DNA from: Orthonyx spaldingii
Lineage: Eukaryota > Chordata > Aves > Passeriformes > Orthonychidae
Direction: 5' to 3'
Assembly: GCA_013397795.1 (NCBI GenBank)
Contig: VZTJ01004772.1
Location: forward strand, 124,001-188,000
DNA length: 64,000 nt
A model generated the notes under the pieces. The model had not been told where the DNA came from, did no database searches, and saw nothing but the letters and a program-made list of their open reading frames with translations. The translations under genes and the position numbers were made by a program. Shown in pieces: positions 33,033 through 44,985 of this stretch; position 1 is the first letter of the stretch, and each line of letters begins with the position of its first letter.

Positions 33033-33251
33033 CTGGGCAGGGAGAGGAAAAAAGGTAATTTCAACTCAAGAAAAGAATATTTATTAAAAAGAGATCACTT
33101 TGTGAATGTAGGTAACAACTAAAGAGAAAGATTTGATGGTATCCATCCAAGAACCTACCAAAAATCCTTCAATGGGGTTTCCAAACTAATTTTGAAAGAA
33201 AAAAGGGTTAAAGTGCAAAACTTTTTCTTCAAAAAACCTGAAGGTTTTTTA

Positions 33252-33398
33252 TGTTCCCATCCCTGGAAGTGTTCCAGGCCAGGTTGGATGGGACTCTGAG
33301 CAACCTGGTTTTGTGGAAAGTGTGGCAGGGGGTGGAACAAGATGGTCTTTAAGGTCCCTTCCACTTGGGCCATTCTGTGATTCTATTCTGAGATTCTG
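33252..33398 (+). mobile_element. CR1 LINE 3' fragment, sense
   Basis: TTCCCATCCCTGGAAGTGTT, CCAGGCCAGGTTGGATGGGA and TTAAGGTCCCTTCCACTTGG, then GATTCTATTCTGAGATTCTG. It is in the HLCS intron, antisense to the gene. Confidence 0.9.
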
Positions 33399-34108
33399 AG
33401 CACAAGCTGCTACTCAATTTCCCAGCATGTCCTAAATCCTTTGCTTCCAGGGTTTTCCTGGTCTCTGCCAACAGACACATTTCAAAAGATCTTGCTTTTT
33501 TCAAGTGGGAAAGCATTTGTGAAGATGCTCTGTGTGCATCCAGAAATGCATCCACACCCTGACCCATCCTGCACTGAAAGCCAGGGAATCTTTTCGTGGA
33601 TTTGTGCTCGGAAAATCTTCTTGGGCCACACACTCAGCTCTTGCAGTAGAATAAACGTGGCTTTTAAAGAAGTGCCAGCATTTTTTTGGGCAAGGAACAC
33701 GACTTGCTTACATTGATCTGCTCAGGCAGGTCCTGCAGGCTCCATCTCAGAGCGAGTCAAGCCCTGGTCTTGTTCCAGTTAAGCCAGTTTTAGTTTTAAT
33801 TTGGAGCTCTGACTTGTGTTACACTGAGTGCAGTGATGGCAGTTCTCGTGACTGGTGAAACTTTCTTGGCAGGAATCAGGAGACCACTAAATCATTTCTG
33901 CAAAAGCCACCAAACATCCTGAAAATGTTTACTTTGGTCTCTTATTAACTTTTGGGTTTTGAGTTTGAACCCACAGTTTAAGCGGGAGGAGAAGAGGACA
34001 CGCTTATTCTATGGATTATACTATCAAAAATGCTCATAATGCATCTTAAAATGTCCTATTTCATGTATTTAATAAACATTCATTAGTAAAATAAGAAAAT
34101 TCACTCAC

Positions 34109-34176
34109 CTTTCCCTTGTGTTTGTCGAACAGCCACTGCTATTAAACCCATCTCCTCAGGCAACTCGAACATTAAC
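34109..34176 (-). CDS. HLCS: HLCS coding exon, first one visible (start of ligase core)
   Basis: A 68-nt exon encoding LMFELPEEMGLIAVAVRQT, QGK and the first base of a Gly codon. It corresponds to the strand PEEMGL...A.RQT.GKG that runs into the Gly-rich biotin loop. Acceptor: CCCTAATTGGCAG before G34176, which finishes a codon begun in an exon outside the window. Donor: GTGAGT below 34109. The N-terminal half of HLCS is not in this window, so the upstream exon lies more than 29.8 kb away. Confidence 0.93.
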
Positions 34177-34825
34177 CTGCCAATTAGGGAAAAAACCAAA
34201 AACCCCACATGCTTATCAGCTGCAACACTAAGCTACATTCATGAAAATCAAGGCTTAAATATCAGGTAATATTTTATGTTAACGTTGCCCCACCATTTTT
34301 TCAGTTAACATTTAGTCCCGACCAAAAACCCATTAGAATATTAAAAAATGATTCGCTGAAAAACAACAACATAAAACATTATTACATCTGTTAGACTAAG
34401 TCAGAGCCATAGTTCATTAAAGTTCTGATAACACAGGTTTTGTATTTCTTCACTTTTTCCTGAAGTGCTCATTTTTTTGGTGTCCCTATCTTCAGCAAGT
34501 GACAACCAGCAATTCTAAACATTTGTTTCTACTTACAGCGAATTTTTGTTCATACTACAAAATATAAGAGCAGCAGTTTCTGATTATTTAGAAAACCAAT
34601 ATGGTGGCAATAAAGCAGTTTAAAAGATACACTATCCCCTGAGAACTAATTATGATTTAACTACAGTAAATAAATCTACACCTTCTGAGAGCTCTAGAGA
34701 ACACTGGCTTATTTCAGGCTTGTGTTCTGCTTTTAAAATAGTTTCACTTAAAAGAATACTAACTTTCCTCTGGGGATAAGTAGAAAGCGCACTTTAACAC
34801 CACCAAATGAGTCAATGCTACACTT

Positions 34826-34860
34826 AAAAAAAAAAAAAAGAAAAAGAAAAGAAGAAAAAA
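34826..34860. repeat. A-rich purine tract
   Basis: A14 followed by GA5GA4GAAGA6-like sequence: a simple repeat. Confidence 0.9.
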
Positions 34861-35438
34861 CTCTACTGTGAGAACTTTGTTCAAGCCACTTTAAAACAGA
34901 TCTGGACTGTACCATGATCCTCCTCCATTTCACGTTTTCAGGAAGAGTTATTTAGGAGATAAAACATATTCAAGATGTTGCCTGTGAGGTAAGCCCAAAA
35001 AGTGATGTCCAGCCCACAAATCTGCTTCTCCCATGGGCACAAACACGATGTTGTGGTTTCCTATAAAAGCAATCTTGTCTCGAGGGTAAGGGCAGCCCAA
35101 ATCAGAGAAAAAAGTACCATTGAAAATGATTTCCCCTGAATTTCAGATGGGTTTGGGAGGTGTTCCAAGCTCTGCAATCAAGGAAGCCCAGGAGCAGCAA
35201 GGGAGTGTCCCACAGACACAATGTGCGTGCTGGTGACCAGATGAGCAAACATCCACCCCTGCTGCTCCACACACTGAAAAATGGGACATCGGCAACTCCT
35301 GGGATTGGGGCAGCACCAAAATACAACAAACCCTGAGATTTCAGAGCATCTCTCAAAAGCCTGATTCACTTTCACAATGATGAGGTTATTGGAAAGCCCA
35401 AGCAAAGTCTGGATCACAAATGACTTGGCTAATGACAA

Positions 35439-35525
35439 ATCACAGAATCCTGGAATGGTTTGGGTTGGAAAGGACCTTAAAGATCATCCAGCGCCACCCC
35501 TTGCCATAGGCAGGGACACACAAAC
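35439..35525 (-). mobile_element. Short CR1 3' tail
   Basis: ATCACAGAATCCTGGAATGG, TTGGAAAGGACCTTAAAGAT and CTTGCCATAGGCAGGGACA: antisense CR1 end. Confidence 0.92.
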
Positions 35526-35746
35526 CAGCAGGAGCTCTAACAGGCTCCACATTAAGTTTTCCCTCCTGAATTAGTGAGATATTGTCAAAGGCCAACAGGC
35601 AGAAAATCTCTTTGCCAGTCCCTTTCCAATTCACATGAAACACACCTCAATAATTGTCTCCTTTGGACCTCACGGATCACATGCTGACACCAGGCCCACC
35701 CGTTTAACATCTTTAACAGTGAATTTTACCTCTTCTGGTCACTATG

Positions 35747-36198
35747 TCACAGAAACATCAAGGTGGGAAGGGACCTTCAGGATGAGGCAGTGCCACCCCA
35801 GCAGCAGCAGCATCACCCCAAACCCTGTCCCCAAGGGCCACATCCAGACTCCTCCTGAACACTCCCACACACAGGGACTGCACCCCCTCCCTGGGCAGCT
35901 CATTCCAAGGCCTCACCACTCTGCCAGGGAAATTTTCTTTCCCAGTCTCCAACCTGAGCCTCCCCTGGTGCAATTTGAGGCCATTTCCTCTCCTCCTTTC
36001 CCTTGGGACACGGCAGCAGAGCCCGACCCCCCTCCCTGCCCCTCCTGTCAGGAGCTGTGGGGAGCAATGAGGTCCCCCCTGAGCCTCCTCTGCTCCAGGC
36101 TGAGCCCCTTTCCCAGCTCCCTCACTGCTCCTCCCAGGATGTGTTTCCAGACCCTTCCCATCTCCATTCCCTTCCCTGGACACGCTCCAGCCCCTCAG
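35747..36198 (-). mobile_element. CR1 LINE 3' fragment (family B), about 450 bp
   Basis: Antisense, from GTCACAGAAACATCAAGGTG through CCCCAAGGGCCACATCCAGA, GAGGTCCCCCCTGAGCCTCC and CAGGATGTGTTTCCAGACCC to GGACACGCTCCAGCCCCTC. It contains an imperfect GCAGCAGCAGCATC run. Confidence 0.95.
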
Positions 36199-37739
36199 GG
36201 AGAAAATCCCCCAAAGCTCAGGAGGTTTCATCCCTGTCTTCTGGGAGCAGCCTGATCACAGCACCGAGGCCACAGTTTTGCAACATGAAAATCTAATTTA
36301 AATCTGGATGCACAGTTAGGAAGAGATTATAGGCTGTGTTGGAACACACGGGTTTCTGTTGCTTCTCCATTCACATATCTGTTTTTAAATAACGAAAAAA
36401 TAGAAAAAAAAAAAATCATGTGCTGCCATGAGGGGAGGAAAATAAACAAAGCAGGAAAAAAGCTAATTAGGAATCCAAAACACAGGCTTCTACACCAAAG
36501 AGATACAATTAGGAGAACAGATGATGCAGCTCTTGGAGACTTGGCAGCAGGTAACAACTTATTACATGGAGAGACTGAGGCTGTGCTTTTAAGGGTCATG
36601 AAGAAATTCTTTAAAGGACACAACACGGGGAAGTTGTTAATTCCCAGACTGATACAGCAAGAGACACACAGATTTATTTTTACTACTTCCTGAGATTGTG
36701 CTGGAATTAACATGAAGCCAATGATAATAAAAATCTCCACACAACCTCCTGCCTGCCTTCCCCCGACTTCAGAGCTCTGTAAATTGTGTGTGCTTGTTAG
36801 TTTGGTTGGGTTTTTTTCTTTTCTGGGAGAAACAACTTGGATTTTCCTTACCAGAAAGATTAACTGTACGTGCACTTTTTTACATATTGACTTCCCTTCT
36901 TTTCTTTCAACTTAATCAGTTGCAGACTTAACAATTTTGTTTTTCTGCAGAGTGGCTTAATCACAGCACTCACCACATTTCCCCCCGAAATTTTTTCCTT
37001 TAAGAAATTCTCCATTCTCTTTTTTTTGGGTGTTCTTTAGCTCTCTTGCTCTGTGTATTAATTCCAAAGACCACAATGAGATACAAGATTATGGAAACAT
37101 TAAATGTCTGAAGATAAATTTACCCATCAGGAAGAATATCAGATGGCATCTCTATGATCACAGAAGATGATATGGGAATTTAATGTAAATTTTTTTCTTT
37201 CTTTGAACATTTTTGTGGTATTTTCCAAAACACAAGCAAGGCACTTTTGGCATTCAGGAATATTAAAGCAGCTGAAATAGTAAGAAAGAGGTTCTAGAAG
37301 AGTTTTTTATACAAATACCCTCCCCCACACCCTGTAGTGCATACTAAGAGTGCTGTCAAGAGTAATAAACAATATTTAATCATTTTATAGAAATTCCAAG
37401 TGTAAGGAGGACTCTGGCCAGCCAACACAACGACTTTTCATCCTCCCTGAACATAAACTGGGAACTGAAACCCCCAAAACTACGTTCGAGTAATGTTAAC
37501 AACTATAAATTTCATTGATGTTGTGGGTTTAGGGTTAAAACTCCCATTAAAGCATCCTGCTGTGTTACAGTATTGCAGAGGCATTACCACAGGCAGCAGT
37601 GCATTCCAGATGTTAAAGTACCTGGGCACAAGATTTGTCCCTTCCCTTCAAGTTCCTTGCCTGAAAACTTCACTCTCAAATAGGTCGTTTAGAGTAAAAG
37701 CAACGCACACAAAAATCCAAACCCTTTCAGTTTCAGTCA

Positions 37740-37773
37740 AATCCCAGAATCTGAGAATAATTTAGGTTGATGG
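37740..37773 (-). mobile_element. Minimal CR1 tail abutting an opposite copy
   Basis: AATCCCAGAATCTGAGAATA and ATTTAGGTTGATGGG are the last 30 bp or so of an antisense CR1, directly followed by a sense CR1. Confidence 0.55.
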
Positions 37774-38035
37774 GTCACAGTTAGAGGAGAAGACACTGTG
37801 AATAAGAATAGGTTTGGATTAAATTTTGGGAAGGAATTGTTCCCTGGGAGGGTGGGGAGGCCCTGGCACAGGGTGCCCAGAGAAGCTGTGGCTGCCCCTG
37901 GATCCCTGGCAGTGCCCAAGGCCAGGTTGGACATTGGGGCTTGGAGCAGCCTGGGATAGTGGGAGGTGTCCCTGCCCATAGCAGGGGGTGGAATTAGATC
38001 ATCTTTGTTGTCTCCTCCAACCCAAACCACCACTT
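37774..38035 (+). mobile_element. CR1 LINE 3' fragment (family A), sense
   Basis: GGGAAGGAATTGTTCCCTGG, CCTGGCACAGGGTGCCCAGA and TGCCCAAGGCCAGGTTGGAC to CTCCAACCCAAACCACC. It starts within a decayed GAATAGGTTTGGATTAAATT. Confidence 0.93.
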
Positions 38036-38419
38036 ATTCCATCAAGTATAACATAAATGTTCATTGTTATTGACCCAAACTCTGGTAGGTGACAGAGCAG
38101 CAGCTTCTGTGAGTGACACCCCACTGGGAGTCTGGTAAAGGCCACCCAATCAGGGGGATGTGGGAAAGCCTTGAGGATGAGCAAACCCTGGATTCAGTTT
38201 ATTCAGGCACCTGGTAGATGGGATCTTACGGGTGGCATCTCTGAAGGGCAATGAGCTCAAAAGACCTGGTCCTTACAGACAAACTCCCACACAAAAAATA
38301 ACCCTGTCACAATCCTGAGGAAAATAAGGGCATGAACAGAGTCTGCTTTGGCTAAAAAGGGATTCCAAGACTGTAAAAAAAAAATGTACAAAAAAGATGG
38401 AAGCAAGGAGAAATGCTGC

Positions 38420-39262
38420 AAAAGGAGAAATGCAGAAATATTGTCCAGAGAATGGAAAGCTCAATTATAGTAGAGATCAGCAAGAAAAATGGCAACAAGA
38501 ACTTCTACTGGAATGTGATCAAAATAAAGAGGAAAAATGTGGGCTCACATCTAAGGCTAAAACACAGGGATACACCTAAGGTTGAGTTACTCAAGGAATT
38601 CTTTGCCCCAGTCTTCACCAACAAAGTCTCCCAGGACTTTACACAAAGTTCAGGGAGAAGAGGACACACCAACAGTAGGAAAGGACTGATCTCATAAATC
38701 TCTTGAGAAACCTTGGCTCAAACCTTGGTGAGAGCAGATGGGATGGATCTGAGAGTGCTGATTGAAGGCACATCCAGGTCTCCTATCCTCATGATCAAGG
38801 ACATCAAGGGAAGCCACAGATGCAGAGGGAAAACATCTCCAAGCTGTTCTTTCACAGTATTCCCGTATCCAAGACAAGCCATTGGTGCCCTACCAGATGA
38901 GCAGGAAGTGTCTGGGTTCTGGGATTGAAAGTAATGGTTTGTACTCCACCTGTAGGCTGGCTACAACTGCAGATCCTCAAGGGTTTGTCCCGAGACTTGT
39001 CCAATTTAATATCTCAGTATCTTCAGCAACAGGTGAAGGAAAGGAGGGAATACAGGAGGACATGGCACACACATGCATCCAGTTTGTGAATGAACTGTGG
39101 GGATAACTAAACACTGGAATAGGATGTGGAGTTTTTCCAGATCTGACTGGAAAAAGCCCTGAGCAAGCTGCTCTGAATTCATTGTTGACTCTGCTTAAAG
39201 AAAGAGTTTGGACTGGAGACCTTCAGGGATCTTTTCCAATCAGAGTGATTCTTTCACTCCCA
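38420..39262 (+). mobile_element. Ancient degenerate CR1 with ORF2 remnant
   Basis: The plus-strand frame around 38583-38640 reads VELLKEFFAPVFTNKVSQDF, like the segment between the endonuclease and reverse transcriptase of CR1 ORF2 (FFASVF). Further on come blocks like GATCCTCAAGGGTTTGTCCC and a 3' end AGAGTTTGGACTGGAGACC, CAGTGATTC-like. It is broken by stops and deletions and not active. Confidence 0.6.
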
Positions 39263-41184
39263 AAAATGTACAGAAACTTGGCATCTCTGGTGTTTCCAGC
39301 AGACATTTAGGTTTGGTTGAAATCAGTCAGAAATCAGCCATTGTAACTATTAAATCAGTGATTTAGCCCCAAGGCTAAATTCACTGGAATCCCATCTCTC
39401 AGGCAGGACCCTAAAGCCATTTTCACACTCTCTTACAAGCCTAAATATTTACATTTCTCCATCTTCCACTTTCCATGAGGCATTTTATACATGGCCAGGT
39501 GCTACCTGTGGGCTCCCAGAAGATTGACCCCCCCAGGTGAGACAAGTAGAACACCTCAGCTGTTAATCCTGCTGAGGCTGGTTTAAATGACAGGAATCTC
39601 ACTTAAAACTGTGCCTAAATCCAGCAGGCAAAACATTTGCCAGAATACCCCGTCACATGAATGCACTCTTCTGTTCTAATGCAAAAATCCATCGCCCCTT
39701 GCACTTTCTAGTGGGTTTCCCCACAGCAAAGTTAGCACAGAAAGGGCCATTTAGTGTCAAATTCTCCTTGAACTCCTTGGATACACCAAAGTCCTGCATC
39801 AGTGAGAAAAAGCATTAAAGGGATTACAATATCCCAGCCATGGGGAAAGCTAAAAAAGCACTGCAGCCTCGGACAGCTGGTTCCTTGTGCCTTCCCTCAA
39901 TAAATGCTACAAAAAGAAGGTTGTCCTGAACGAGACATGACATTTCCAGCAAGGAATATTCTCCTGAAGGGATGACGTGGGTTAGGAACTTACAGATCCT
40001 TTGGCTGGCTGGGTAAATCCTCGAGCAGGGCAGTAACAACAATCCAGTTTCAGGGAAAATGCAGGATGTAGGAAGGAGGGCTGTGAGCAGGGCAGAGCCA
40101 CCTGAGCTGTTTTTCAGCTGGATCAAAGCTCTCCTCTGGCTCTCCATAAATGAAAGCTGCTGTTGGCAAAGGGGAAGCAACAGCAAAAGATGCCAGGGGA
40201 GAGAAGGGAAGACTAAATCACCTCTTTCTTACCACCCATGTGCTTCTGCTTGATTTAAATTATGGTCTTATGGCCTGGGAATAGTTCATGCTTTGCTGGT
40301 GGAATTGCTCTGAGAACCAGGGCCTGCTGTACAGAACTCTACCATGAAATTCTCGTTTTTTTCCCTGTTCACTGCATTTTTCAGCTGGTAATTTTCTTGT
40401 CTCTCTATTTTTATACCTGATATTTTATAATTTGTCCTTTGTATATGTTTATAGGCTTTTCCTCTTACAAAAAAGAGAAGGAAAAAGAGAATTTGAAAAC
40501 ACAGTACCATACAGGCAAAGGTGTCAGGAAACATACCCAAATAAGAAAGGACTCCAAAAAATTAGTTTGCCAACAAAATGCCAGTAAAATTTGAAACCTG
40601 GGTTCAGACACACTGGTCATGTTCCAAAACTGCAAACTTAAAGAACTTCTTTATTCAGTAAATCAGCTTCTCTGTGAATATCATCAAGACCACAAAGTTA
40701 CGGTAAAGGACGGCGTTTCCAGGGGAGATGTGAGGAGAGTTTAGGAGTTTGTTTCAAATTTTGATTTGAAAAGCAAAAACTCGTCCTGTTTTGAAATATT
40801 TATTTCATTTTTCCCCTATAATAAGTAATCTTTTCAATTCATAACCCTTCTTGACTTGAAAAAGCTACCTGAAGCCAAAAGTGAGCATGGGACAAATGGG
40901 AATGAAACAGACTTCATTAGGAAACAGAACTCCAGTGCCAAGATTTAAGAAATAGAAGAGTTACCAGAATGCAGTGAAACACATTTATCATAACATGGTA
41001 AGAGTAGACTCTTCAGACTACAATAAAAATTATAAACATATTGATCAAAACCAGATCCAGCCCCTCCTGTCTGAGGTAAAACCCAGCAGGGATGCAGGGA
41101 GAATTTGGAATGTCCGGACCAATGCAGGCCGTGGTGATGCCACTTTGAGCAGTGATTTCATCCCAGGTCAGTGACACAGGCTCG

Positions 41185-41915
41185 GGACTGGGTCATGTGA
41201 ACCTCAGAAGGTTCAACAAAACCAAGTGCCAGGTCCTGACCCTGGGATGGGGCAACCCCTGGGATCAGTCCAGGCTGGGATGAGCAGGTGGAGCAGCTGT
41301 GGGAGAAGGATTTGGGGGTGCTGTGGGTGAGAGCTGGAGCTGCCCCAGCCCAGAGCCCCACAGTGAGGGGGGATTGTGTCCCTGTGCTCAGGTGAGACCC
41401 CACCTGCAGAGCTGCCCCAGCCCTGGGCCCAGCACAGGGAGCACCTGGAGCTGCTGGAGAGAGCCCAGAGGAGGCACCAGGATGGGCAGAGGGATGGAGC
41501 AGCTCTGCTGGGAGGAAAGGCTGGGAGAGCTGGCATTGTTCAGCCTGGAGAGGAGAAGCTCTGGGGTGAGCTCAGTGGGGCCTTGCAGGGCCTGAAGGAG
41601 CCCCAGGAAACATGGAGAGAGACAATTTCCAAGGGCTGGAGGGACAGGACCCAGGGAATGGCTTCCCAGTGCCAGACGGCAGGGCTGGATGGGATATTGG
41701 GAAGGAATTGTTCCCTGGGAGGGTGGGCAGGCCCTGGCACAGGGTGCCCAGAGAAGCTGTGGCTGCCCCTGGATCCCTGGCAGTGCCCAAGGCCAGGTTG
41801 GACACTGGGGCTTGGAGCAGCCTGGGACAGTGGGAGGTGTCCCTGCCCATGGCAGGGGTGGCACTGGATGGGCTTTAAAGGTCCTTTCCAGCCCAAACCA
41901 TTCCATGATTCTGGG
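41185..41915 (+). mobile_element. CR1 LINE, sense, about 730 bp with end of ORF2 (family A)
   Basis: Begins in sequence reading NLRRFNKTKCQVLTLGWGN, the C-terminal end of the CR1 ORF2 reverse-transcriptase protein. It continues through GCACAGGGAGCACCTGGAGC and the whole family-A 3' region to CCATTCCATGATTCTGGGAT. It is the longest well-kept CR1 here besides the one at the right edge. 5' truncated. Confidence 0.95.
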
Positions 41916-43899
41916 ATGCTTTAAGAGTGCTCAAGTTTGGTGATTTTCAGTGGGAAACCTCAAAACAAGCCCATAAAGCTGAGCAAGAAACACTTCAGCA
42001 AAGTGGCAAATCTATTTTAAATCAGCACAGGATTCACTAACTCACAGTGAGAGGCACCACAAACATGAGGATCTCAAAGCAACCCATTGTGCTGGTGAAT
42101 TTATACAATATTGTGTAGTTCCCTCTCAGATAAAAAAGCCAACTGAGGACTTTGTGCACACACAGAGATTTAAATGTGATATTCTGGCCAGTTTCTAGCC
42201 TGGGTAATTACATTTCCTTATGAAAATTTCTCTGCAATTTACAAAGACATCACTTCATTTCCTGCCTTAAATCACAGAGGGTGTTAAACAGTTGCCACGA
42301 CTGACCAGAGAAGTGATGAACTTGTTCCCAAACAGCCACTCAGACAAGGTTAATGTAGAACAAAAGTCACTGCATTTATCAGGTAAATTAAAATAAGAAT
42401 TGTTTCAGGTGCCCTCCCAGGATCCTTCCCAGAGCTTTGCAAATTGGGAAAAATTAAGGCATTTCAACAACAACAACAAAAAAATCAATTCCTTGTTAAG
42501 TAACTGCAGGTAGCCTAAAGAACTAGTGAAAACAATTATTTTCCTTATTTAAATTAGTAATTTTTCCTTTATCTTATTACTATTGAAAATTTCATCAATA
42601 CTTAAAATCACAGAAGTAATTTATACTTAGGAACACCCTCTAAAACCTTTGAATTTTTTCCATTATTTGCATTAGTTTCTTTTATTTTCTGCCTACAACG
42701 CCCATTTTGCTGTCAATTTAGGCTCTGCTGGCTCATGTAAACATAAGGATGCAGCAAATTCCCAGTTTTTAATGCAATGCTAATTGAAAAATAATTTGGT
42801 TTTTTTCGAAGGCAATTACAACAGTTTTCCTACACTAAAACAAGAGGCAGCACATTTTCACATTGACATTTCTTGTGGTCCTGTCATTTAATTTAACCCC
42901 TTTTTCTGAAAAAATATTTGTAATGTGGAAGACAACTAAAATTTCAGGCAAATTTCTCCATTACCTCTGTCTCCCTTGGTCACACAAATGAGTCTCAATT
43001 TCCAAATTCTCATCTCTCACCATTTAACTGAAAAATGCACACAGAACGTCTTGGAAGTTCAAAATGCTGGTTCCAAAATTCGGGGTTTTGGGACATGTAT
43101 GGTACAAACATCATCCTGAAGGTGGTTCTTGGACACATTACATGGCATTCAATCAAATCTTCCTAATTTTGCCCAGGTGTCCCAACTGTGGTGTCATAAA
43201 TTGGCAGGTAAAGTACAATTATTTCACTTGCATGGCTTTTTTTCCATTAAGAATGGTGATATATGAAATCTTTGAGGGGGAAAAAAAAAGTATTATTAAC
43301 ATTTTGCTGTGCAAAAGCAATCAAAACACCCCGTTCCTTCCATGACAATAAACCCAGAATTTAATCAAAAAACTCCCACAGACAAAATATCAGGTTTTTA
43401 ATCCTTCTCCAATAAAAAGGTAGATGTGCAATACTGAGAAATTTATAATGTAAATATAAATTATAATGGAAGAGATTAATACAGAGGAAAATTTAATGCA
43501 AATTGGGGGAAAAAATTTTTTTGTTTTGTTTCAAAGTGTTTCAATGAGAGCTGTTTTTAAAATAAATTCTCAGGAAATGGCAATTGAGCTCTAAAATCGC
43601 AGCTATCGTTTGAAATAGTTTGTTTGGCAAGTAAAGTTTAGAATTTTTTTTTTTTTTTTAAAGGTATTATTAGACCTGATGGGATGTTTACCATATATAT
43701 AATTTTTCAGAGAAAAGAGAGATTCAGAAAAGCTGTTGTTCTCTAAGAGGAGGAATTAATTTGGAAAAATGGAAAAATGTCATTTTTCCTTTAAAACACT
43801 TATGTGAACATTATATCCAACATCCCTAAACAGAATTTCCCTGTGACTTCCTGTGAAGAAAGACCAGATGATACTCCAGCTTTTTTTTTTTTTCCTGAT

Positions 43900-44280
43900 T
43901 TCAAGTCGCAGATCATGTTAAGAGACAACAATCCCGAAAAATTATTGCTTTTTTCACAGCAAATTAAAAAAGGCAATAAACACAATAGCTGAGCTCAGCT
44001 GGCTCCGTGCTCGTGGGCCTGATAATTAAGACACAAAAAATGCTCTCATCAAGTACCAGAGTTTCATCCCTCCCGGTGCCAAGAGAAACCACAAGATCTC
44101 TAAATTCAGAATTAAAGCCCGCAGCGCTTTTCTCAGGCGGGAGCCAACACTCAAACGCATCTGAACAAAGAACAGAAAAGTTCTGTTTCCAAATATGTTG
44201 CTGAATATTTTGAAAACCCCTCGCTATTGGGCCGTGCCAGCTCGAAGGCAGACTCCAATAGTTCATTTCATGGGTGATTA
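43900..44280. promoter_or_regulatory. Candidate conserved non-coding element
   Basis: Repeat-free. It has CpGs (GCCCGCAGCGCTTTTCTCAG), TAAT cores (CTGATAATTAAGAC) and no coding potential: the minus-strand 100-codon frame lacks domain similarity. It is flanked by AT-rich intron. Judged by eye only. Confidence 0.3.
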
Positions 44281-44598
44281 AGAATGGGTTTTAAAATAAG
44301 GAAGTTGCTTTCTGCTGGCCACAGCATCCTCTGCAGGCTCCAGAAACAGCCAGCATGATTTGGATTTTAACCACAGACTCACACAAAATGTTGCTGGGTC
44401 TCAAATCCCCAAACAGGGGATTTCCTTTGTCAGAGTGGGCAAAAAAAAACCCCAGAGGTCCCCAGGTAACCTTGCTAATTCAAATTCTCCACAAGCACGA
44501 AAAGCTGTAAGTTCCTGCTTCTGAGAGGTTAAAATATGCCCAGAAATAATAAAATATGGTACAAATCATTCTTATCCTGAGAGGTGGTGGATGGGTCA

Positions 44599-44634
44599 CC
44601 ACAGAATCACAGAAGGTTTGGGTTGGAAGGTAAA
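44599..44634 (-). mobile_element. Minimal CR1 tail
   Basis: ACCACAGAATCACAGAAGGT and TTGGGTTGGAAGG: a 35-bp antisense CR1 end. Confidence 0.7.
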
Positions 44635-44846
44635 TATATCTTGGATTTTGGCAGCTTGACACTTTTCTGCTCCATGACATCTGCATGTAGTGGAGGATGA
44701 AATCTGGATATTCCAGAGAGCATCAAAGAAAAAATGCCTTTGATTCTTCTTGCATTACTTCACCAAACCCAGGAATTGCTTCCACATACTGACAAAAAGC
44801 ATGTCAAATTCTAATTCTCTATCACTATAAACCATTATAGGTTTAG

Positions 44847-44985
44847 GAAAGGCTGGGAGAGCTGGGATTGTTCAGCCTGGAGAGGAAAAGCTTTGGGGTG
44901 ACCTCACTGTGGCCTTGCAGGGCCTGAAGGAGCCCTGGACAGGAAACCTGGAGAGAGACAATTTCCAAGGGATGGAACGACCAAG
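44847..44985 (+). mobile_element. Internal CR1 fragment lacking its 3' end
   Basis: GGAAAGGCTGGGAGAGCTGG, TTGTTCAGCCTGGAGAGGAA, GGCCTTGCAGGGCCTGAAGG and GAGAGAGACAATTTCCAAGG, but it stops about 270 bp before the usual tail. Confidence 0.92.

Noticed and set aside
35635..36255. 206-codon plus-strand frame
   Set aside because: It covers the antisense strand of a family-B CR1 copy (35747-36198).
36327..36875. 182-codon minus-strand frame in the HLCS intron
   Set aside because: Hydrophobic low-complexity translation without similarity to HLCS or any family, and no fitting splice phase.
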